Below are positions 30,129-34,587 of a stretch of 34,587 nt of DNA, piece after piece; positions within the stretch are counted from its first letter, which is position 1; the number at the start of each line of letters is the position of its first letter. Both the position numbers and the translations under genes were made by a program. The stretch comes from Caulobacteraceae bacterium UBA5005 (GTDB lineage Bacteria; Pseudomonadota; Alphaproteobacteria; Caulobacterales; Caulobacteraceae). The notes under the pieces are model-generated. The model saw only the letters and a list, made by a program, of their open reading frames with translations, did not search any database and was not told where the DNA came from. Where the stretch lies: positions 8,398-42,984 of the forward strand of contig DGYN01000146.1 in the NCBI GenBank assembly GCA_002398405.1, read 5' to 3'.

Positions 30129-30949
30129 GGCCCGGTGAACTCGCGGCCGTTGGTGAGGTTGGGGATCGCCTCGCGCGCCTTGGCCACGGCGTCCAGATCA
30201 AGATCGGCGATCAGCACGTCGGGCTCGTCATGATCGGCGATGGCCAAGACCTCGCCCCAGGGCGCGATGGCCATGGATCGGCCATAGGTCGCCCGGCCGT
30301 CCTCATGGGTTCCGCCCTGCGCCGGCGCCAGGACAAAGGATCCGGTCTCGATGGCCCGGGCGCGCAGCAGGGTCGCCCAATGCGCCTGGCCCGTGGGGAC
30401 GGTGAAGGCCGCCGGAACGGTGATAATCTCCGCCCCCGCCTGCGCCAGCGCCCGGTAGAGGTGCGGAAAGCGCACGTCATAACAGATCGAAAGCCCGACC
30501 TTGGCGAAGGGTGTCTGCGCGACGACGGCCTTGTCTCCCGGCGTGTACAGGGCTGACTCGCGGTGCGTCTCGCCGGTCGGCAGATCGACATCGAACATGT
30601 GGATCTTGTCGTAAGCCGCTGAAATTTCGCCCTCGGGCGTGATCAGCATCGCGCGATTGGCGAACAGGCCATCGGGCCGCTGAACCAAAGCCGAGCCGAT
30701 CAGGATGTGGACGCGGTGCGCCGCCGCCAGACCTCGAACGCCCGCGACGAAGACATCGTTTTCCGGCGCGACCGCCGTCTGCGCGAACCGGCTCTTGCTC
30801 CGCTGCAGGAGGTTCGACCCTTCGGGCGTAAGGATGAACTGCGCGCCGCGCCCGGCCGCCTGCTCGATCAGGGGCGCGGTGTGGGACAGCGCCTCCCCCT
30901 GGCTCGCCGGGGTGCGCGTCTGGATCAAGGCGACGCGCAGCGGTCTCAT
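30125..30949 (-). CDS. Carbon-nitrogen hydrolase (Nit-type, deaminated glutathione amidase-like)
   Basis: This is a 274-residue cytoplasmic member of the nitrilase superfamily. The triad Glu43 (ILTPEGSN), Lys115 (YDKIHMFDVDLP) and Cys156 (LSICYDVRFPHLYR) is present. The IHMFDVDLP..GET..ES...TPGDK stretch is typical of the Nit1/NitA branch, which repairs deaminated glutathione. Adjacency to glutaredoxin fits a glutathione role. It overlaps grxC and DUF1178 by 4 nt on each side. Confidence 0.93.
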   Translation of the reverse strand: MRPLRVALIQTRTPASQGEALSHTAPLIEQAAGRGAQFILTPEGSNLLQRSKSRFAQTAVAPENDVFVAGVRGLAAAHRVHILIGSALVQRPDGLFANRAMLITPEGEISAAYDKIHMFDVDLPTGETHRESALYTPGDKAVVAQTPFAKVGLSICYDVRFPHLYRALAQAGAEIITVPAAFTVPTGQAHWATLLRARAIETGSFVLAPAQGGTHEDGRATYGRSMAIAPWGEVLAIADHDEPDVLIADLDLDAVAKAREAIPNLTNGREFTGP

Positions 30950-31203
30950 GCCGCGAGCAGGGCGTCGAGCTTGCCCGCGCGCTCCAGAGCCATCATGTCG
31001 TCCGAGCCGCCAATGTGCTGATCACCGACGAAAATCTGCGGATAGGTCGTGCCGCCGCCGGACTTCTGGATCATTTCCTGGCGCAGCGCCGGGTCCATCC
31101 CCGCCTCGATCTCGGTGTAGTCCGCGCCCTTGTCCTCCAGGAGCCGCAGCGCCCGGGCGCAGTAGCCGCAGAAGGGACGGGTGTAGATGGTGACATGGGC
31201 CAT
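30946..31203 (-). CDS. grxC: Glutaredoxin 3
   Basis: This is an 85-residue glutaredoxin with the redox pair Cys12-Gly-Tyr-Cys15 (TRPFCGYCARAL; many relatives have CPYC). It has the cis-Pro in TTYPQIFVGDQHIGG and the DDMMALERAGKLD ending that binds glutathione. It reduces disulfides with glutathione in the cytoplasm. It overlaps the nitrilase gene (ATGA) and follows comF by 43 nt. Confidence 0.95.
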   Translation of the reverse strand: MAHVTIYTRPFCGYCARALRLLEDKGADYTEIEAGMDPALRQEMIQKSGGGTTYPQIFVGDQHIGGSDDMMALERAGKLDALLAA

Positions 31204-31246
31204 GAAGCGTCTCGGAAAACCAACTGAACCTAGAGGTAACGGCCGC

Positions 31247-31972
31247 TCATATAGAGAGGTTCGCTGCTTCTTTCACCCTGGCGATCACCGCCAGGTCTAC
31301 CTGGGACGCCCCGCCCTGCAGCAGGGCCCGCGCGCAGGCCTCCCCCGTCGCCCCGGTGGTCATGACGTCGTCGATCAGCAGGATGCGCTTCCCCGCGACC
31401 CGGCTGGGCGATCTCACCGCGAAGGCGCCGGCCACATTGCGCCTTCGCCCGCTCGCCGACTTGCCCCCCTGGCTCTCGCTGGCCCTGGCGCGGATCAGGG
31501 CGTCCGGCAGGTATTCAAGGCGGTGCGCCCGCGCCAGGGGCCGGGCGATCTCGGCGGCCTGATTGTACTTGCGGCGGAACAGGCGCGCGCGGTGCAGCGG
31601 CACGGGAGCGATGGCGTCCGCCTCGGCCAGCAGCGGCGCCGCCGCCCGGCCGATCCAGGCCGTGAACAGAGGCGCAAGGTCGGTGCGGTCCGCATGCTTG
31701 AACTTGAGGATCAGATCCCTTGAAACCTCATCGTAAAGACAGGCCGCCCTCGCCCGGGAAAACGCCCGGGGCTTGGCGAGGCAGGCGGCGCAGCGCGCGC
31801 CGATGTCGTATTCGAACGGCGTCCCGCAGCCATCGCACACCGGCTCTTCCAGGAACGAGGCCCGCCCCCATCCCGCCGCTGACAAGCCGGTCGTCTGGGC
31901 GCCCGCGTCCTCGTCGAGAAGGCGCGGGGGAAACACAAGGTCCAGGCCTGCAGAAACCAGCGGCCTCAGCAT
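31247..31972 (-). CDS. comF: ComF family phosphoribosyltransferase-like protein
   Basis: This is a 241-residue protein. Four Cys (46, 49, 61, 64; CDGCG and CAAC) make a zinc finger. The phosphoribosyltransferase core ends in the PRPP loop ILLIDDVMTTGAT (about 197-209). ComF proteins take part in DNA uptake in competent species, and are widely kept elsewhere. The ATG at 31970-31972 has GAGAG upstream; longer frames would run into the divergent methyltransferase gene only 24 bp away. Confidence 0.92.
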   Translation of the reverse strand: MLRPLVSAGLDLVFPPRLLDEDAGAQTTGLSAAGWGRASFLEEPVCDGCGTPFEYDIGARCAACLAKPRAFSRARAACLYDEVSRDLILKFKHADRTDLAPLFTAWIGRAAAPLLAEADAIAPVPLHRARLFRRKYNQAAEIARPLARAHRLEYLPDALIRARASESQGGKSASGRRRNVAGAFAVRSPSRVAGKRILLIDDVMTTGATGEACARALLQGGASQVDLAVIARVKEAANLSI

Positions 31973-31996
31973 CGATCTCTCTGTAGAAGCCTTTGC

Positions 31997-32893
31997 ATGG
32001 CAGCCCCTCCCCGCCTCTTCGACCGCGCCCTGCACCGCCGTCATCTCGATCGCGCGGCCAAGACCTTTTCCACCGCCAATTTTCTGAAGGCCCGCGCCGC
32101 CGAAGACGCCGCCGACCGCCTAGCCGCCATTATGCGCACCTTCCCCGTCGCGGTCGACCTCGGGGCGCGGGACGGGATCTTCGCGCGGGTGCTCAAGCAA
32201 AGCGACGCCGTCGCCAAGGTGGGCCTTCTTATCGAGACCGACCTCTCCGCCAAGCTGCTCGCAAGCCGCCCCGGCCTCCGGGTCCAGGCCGATGAGGAGC
32301 GCCTGCCTTTCGCCGATCAGAGCCTCGACCTGGTGGTTTCGACGCTGGCTCTTCACTGGGTCAACGACCTGCCGGGGACCATGATCCAGATCCGGCGGGC
32401 CCTCAAACCCGATGGCCTGTTCATCGGCGCGATCATCGGCGGCGAAAGCCTCATCGAACTTCGCCAGTCCCTGACCGCCGCCGAGGCCGAGCTTTCCGAT
32501 GGCGCCGGCCTGCGGGTCGCGCCTTTGGCCGATTCCTATGACGCGGCGGGACTCTTGCAGCGGTCGGGTTTCGCCCTGCCGGTGGCGGATATCGACCGGG
32601 TGGTGGTGCGCTACGATCATCCGCTCAAGCTGATCGCGGACCTGCGGGCCATGGGGGAGACCCTGGCCCTGACCGAGCGCCCGCGACCCCTCTCCAGAGC
32701 CGTTCTCGCCCGCGCCTTCGAGATTTACCGCGAACGGTTTTCCGGCCCGGACGGCAAGGTTTCCGCCAGCTTCGACCTCATCACCCTGACCGGCTGGGCG
32801 CCGCACGAAAGCCAGCAGAAGCCGCTCAAGCCGGGCGAGGGAAAAATCAGATTAGAAGATGCGCTTAAGGCCGTGCGGCCAAAGGAGTCTTGA
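31997..32893 (+). CDS. SAM-dependent methyltransferase-fold protein, NDUFAF5-like
   Basis: This is a 298-residue protein with LFDRALHRRHLDRAA at the front, as in NDUFAF5 relatives. A class I methyltransferase core follows, with motif I AVDLGARDG, LPFADQSLDLVVSTLALHWVNDLPG and IRRALKPDGLF. Mitochondrial NDUFAF5 modifies complex I subunit NDUFS7 during assembly, so a role with NADH dehydrogenase is plausible. BioC is a relative that should be considered. It is divergent from comF (24 bp) and convergent with the pilin gene (8 bp). Confidence 0.9.
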   Translation: MAAPPRLFDRALHRRHLDRAAKTFSTANFLKARAAEDAADRLAAIMRTFPVAVDLGARDGIFARVLKQSDAVAKVGLLIETDLSAKLLASRPGLRVQADEERLPFADQSLDLVVSTLALHWVNDLPGTMIQIRRALKPDGLFIGAIIGGESLIELRQSLTAAEAELSDGAGLRVAPLADSYDAAGLLQRSGFALPVADIDRVVVRYDHPLKLIADLRAMGETLALTERPRPLSRAVLARAFEIYRERFSGPDGKVSASFDLITLTGWAPHESQQKPLKPGEGKIRLEDALKAVRPKES

Positions 32894-32901
32894 GACAGGC
32901 G

Positions 32902-33063
32902 CTAAAGAACGCCGGTGATCGTCTCGTTGATATATTCGTACATGCCGTTGGTGCCGTCGGCAAAGGCGGTGATGCCGCCGATGATGGCCAGGAAGATCAT
33001 CGCAACGATCAGGCCGTACTCGATGGCGGTAGCGCCGGAGGCGTCAGCGAAATAGCGTTTCAC
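32902..33063 (-). CDS. Flp-type (type IVb) pilin
   Basis: This is a 53-residue prepilin, MKRYFADASGATAIEYGLI followed by a hydrophobic stretch to about residue 36. The processing site lies between Gly10 and Ala11, giving Glu at +5 (ATAIE), as in Flp/PilA of tad systems. The start is a GTG at 33061-33063 that overlaps the mutT stop (GTGA). No tad assembly genes are in the window, so this looks like a stray pilin copy. Confidence 0.9.
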   Translation of the reverse strand: MKRYFADASGATAIEYGLIVAMIFLAIIGGITAFADGTNGMYEYINETITGVL

Positions 33064-33467
33064 AAAAGATCGCGCAGCCACGCCACGAGCGGGGCATCCG
33101 CCGGCGGCATGGGATAATCCGCGAGTTTTTCCGGCCTTACCCATGCCAGAGCCTCGTGTTCCTGCGCCACGACCACCCCGGTCCAGCGTCTGCACAGGAA
33201 AAGTGGCATAAGCAGGTGAAAGGATTCGTAAACGTGGCTGGCGAAAACGAACGGCGACAGGCAGGCCGCCGTCACGTCGATGCCGAGCTCTTCCTTGAGT
33301 TCCCGGATCAGGCAGCCTTCCGGCGTCTCCCCGCTCTCAACCTTGCCGCCCGGAAATTCCCAAAGACCCGCGAGCTGTTTTCCCTGCGGGCGCTTGGCGA
33401 TCAGAACCCTGCCGTCGACATCGATCAGGGCGCAGGCCGCGACCAGCAGGATCGGCTTGTCCGTCAC
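33060..33467 (-). CDS. mutT: Nudix hydrolase, 8-oxo-dGTP diphosphatase MutT
   Basis: This is a 135-residue MutT. The Nudix box GKVESGETPEGCLIRELKEELGI (41-63) fits G-x5-E-x7-REUxEExGU exactly, and WEFPGGK is typical of MutT. It removes oxidised dGTP. It overlaps cutA (ATGA) and the pilin gene (GTGA). Confidence 0.95.
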   Translation of the reverse strand: MTDKPILLVAACALIDVDGRVLIAKRPQGKQLAGLWEFPGGKVESGETPEGCLIRELKEELGIDVTAACLSPFVFASHVYESFHLLMPLFLCRRWTGVVVAQEHEALAWVRPEKLADYPMPPADAPLVAWLRDLL

Positions 33468-33826
33468 TCCGTGACCTGGGTCACGATCCAGTCGAAATAG
33501 GCCTTGGAACAGCCGACCACGGGGGTTGCGATCACTTCGGGCAGTTCATAGGTCGAGTTCTTGAGGATCGCCGCCTGAACCTTGGGATAGAAGGTCTGCA
33601 GGGTCTTGATGGTGACCATCACCTCCTCGTGGAAGGCGACCTCCCCCTGCCAAAGATATTTGGTGGTGATCGGCGCCATCTGGACGCAGGCGGCCAGGCG
33701 GCCGCGGACCAGCACTTCAGCGATGAATTCCGCCTGTTCCATGGTCCTGGTGGTCGTGGTGACGACGATGGCGCTGCTGGTTTCCTTGGGCTTGGTCGCC
33801 GGTTTGTCTGCCTCGGGCTTGCTCAC
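33464..33826 (-). CDS. cutA: Divalent cation tolerance protein CutA
   Basis: This is a 120-residue CutA1 family member, a small trimeric protein. SSAIVVTTTTRTMEQAEFIAE, GRLAACVQMAPITTKYLWQGEV and TYELPEVIATPVVGCSKAYFDWI are the family blocks. An N-terminal Lys/Pro-rich extension of about 18 residues precedes them. The start is the GTG at 33824-33826 overlapping the argJ stop (GTGA); a longer frame inside argJ is rejected. The metal role is uncertain in the family. Confidence 0.93.
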   Translation of the reverse strand: MSKPEADKPATKPKETSSAIVVTTTTRTMEQAEFIAEVLVRGRLAACVQMAPITTKYLWQGEVAFHEEVMVTIKTLQTFYPKVQAAILKNSTYELPEVIATPVVGCSKAYFDWIVTQVTE

Positions 33827-34587
33827 GAGCGGTAGTCTCCGTTGATCTCCACATAGCGCTTGGTCAGGTCGCAGGTCCAAATCACCGCCTGCCCCCGCCC
33901 GACGCCCACGTTGACGCCGATTTCCAGTTCGGCGCGCTTCATATAGCGGCTCATCTTGGCCTCGTCGTAGTCCGGCGAAACAAGCCCGTCCCTGGCGGCG
34001 ATCAGGTCGCCGAACCGGATCATCAGCCGGTCGCGGTTGATCGGCTCATCGGCCCGGCCGGCGGCCATGACGATCCGTCCCCAGTTGGCGTCCTCACCGG
34101 CGATAGCGGTCTTGACCAGCGGGCTTTCGGCGATGGTCCGGGCGATCTTGCGGGCCGAGGCGGCGCTTTCCGCCCCCTGGACAACGATCTTGACGAATTT
34201 GTTCGCCCCCTCCCCGTCCCGGACCAGCTGATGGGCGAGGTCGAGCATCACCCCTTCGAGCTTGTCGCGGAAGTCGGCCAGGCGCTGATCACCGGCGCGG
34301 TGGATCTTCGGCGCGCCGGCCTGGCCGGTGGCGAACAGCAGGCAGGTGTCGTTGGTCGAGCGGTCACCGTCCACCGTCACCGCGTTGAAGGTCGAGCGGG
34401 TGTAGAGGGCCACCAGGGTCTTGAGCGCCGAGGGCGCGATGGTCGCATCCGTCGCGATAAAGGCCAGCATGGTCGCCATATCCGGAGCGATCATGCCGCT
34501 TCCTTTGGCGATCCCGGAAATCCGCACCGGCGTGCCCTCGATCATGGCGACGGCGGTCGAGCCTTTCGGGAAGGTGTCGGTGGTCAT
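33823..34587 (-). CDS. argJ: Bifunctional ornithine acetyltransferase / N-acetylglutamate synthase ArgJ, C-terminal part (cut by window edge)
   Basis: ArgJ recycles acetyl groups in arginine synthesis and cleaves itself before a Thr nucleophile. The visible 254 residues show KGSGMIAPDMATMLAF with that Thr (39 in the visible part), SFNAVTVDGDRSTNDT-like text (STFNAVTVDGDRSTND) and the ANWGRIVMAAGRA and VGRGQAVIWTCDLTKRYVEIN ends. About 150 N-terminal residues lie beyond the window, so the ATG at the very edge is an internal Met. The stop overlaps cutA. Confidence 0.95.
   Translation of the reverse strand: MTTDTFPKGSTAVAMIEGTPVRISGIAKGSGMIAPDMATMLAFIATDATIAPSALKTLVALYTRSTFNAVTVDGDRSTNDTCLLFATGQAGAPKIHRAGDQRLADFRDKLEGVMLDLAHQLVRDGEGANKFVKIVVQGAESAASARKIARTIAESPLVKTAIAGEDANWGRIVMAAGRADEPINRDRLMIRFGDLIAARDGLVSPDYDEAKMSRYMKRAELEIGVNVGVGRGQAVIWTCDLTKRYVEINGDYRS

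Overview
The window looks like chromosomal DNA of a high-GC alphaproteobacterium, most likely of the Caulobacterales (Caulobacter/Phenylobacterium type). The reasons are the GC-rich third codon positions, the backbone order lysC / ptsP / RodZ-like HTH gene / ispG / prfA / prmC / DUF4167 / clpB on the minus strand, the conserved block ubiG - Stf0 - response regulators facing DUF1178 - nitrilase - grxC - comF, and a palindromic intergenic mosaic repeat of alphaproteobacterial type. No rRNA, tRNA, CRISPR array, complete insertion sequence or prophage was seen. Both window edges cut genes: clpB on the left and argJ on the right.

Layout. 1-626 is the 5' part of clpB (minus). 884-4142 holds an alpha/beta hydrolase and a large exported PQQ dehydrogenase with an N-terminal heme c motif (plus). 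4184-5988 holds a lipoprotein that resembles a decayed hydrolase and three small unknown genes (minus). 6161-8945 is a tightly overlapped three-gene unit (plus): a MotA/TolQ/ExbB-like channel subunit, a MotB/TolR-like partner without a recognisable peptidoglycan-binding domain, and an exported alpha/beta hydrolase whose nucleophile position is Asp. 8972-9596 is a parDE toxin-antitoxin operon with its palindromic operator, followed by a repeat-bearing gap. 9993-13614 is a paralogous cluster: a DUF6152 protein plus an exported partner of unknown family occurs twice, in opposite orientations, around a Tat-exported SGNH-like protein that lacks its catalytic Ser and His. 13611-21329 returns to housekeeping (DUF4167, prmC, prfA, ispG), but a divergent PhoH-like ATPase, a remnant of a YihY/BrkB gene and an exported GST-like protein lie between prfA and prmC. 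21370-26069 carries the RodZ-like gene, ptsP and lysC. 26131-27059 is an HTH+AbrB / PIN (VapC-type) toxin-antitoxin operon placed directly before ubiG. 27830-29616 holds a Stf0 sulfotransferase and two single-domain response regulators. 29715-31972 is the overlapping comF-grxC-nitrilase-DUF1178 operon. 31997-32893 is an NDUFAF5-like methyltransferase. 32902-34587 is a chain of four genes with 4-nt start/stop overlaps: argJ, cutA, mutT and a Flp-type pilin.

How the parts fit. The minus-strand backbone handles translation termination (prfA, prmC), isoprenoid synthesis (ispG), nitrogen PTS (ptsP), lysine/threonine entry (lysC) and protein disaggregation (clpB). The gaps between these genes hold accessory cargo: two toxin-antitoxin loci, envelope proteins and several apparent pseudoenzymes. 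The best candidate for an undescribed system is the stator-like pair plus hydrolase at 6161-8945. The second is the duplicated DUF6152 module around the SGNH pseudoenzyme.
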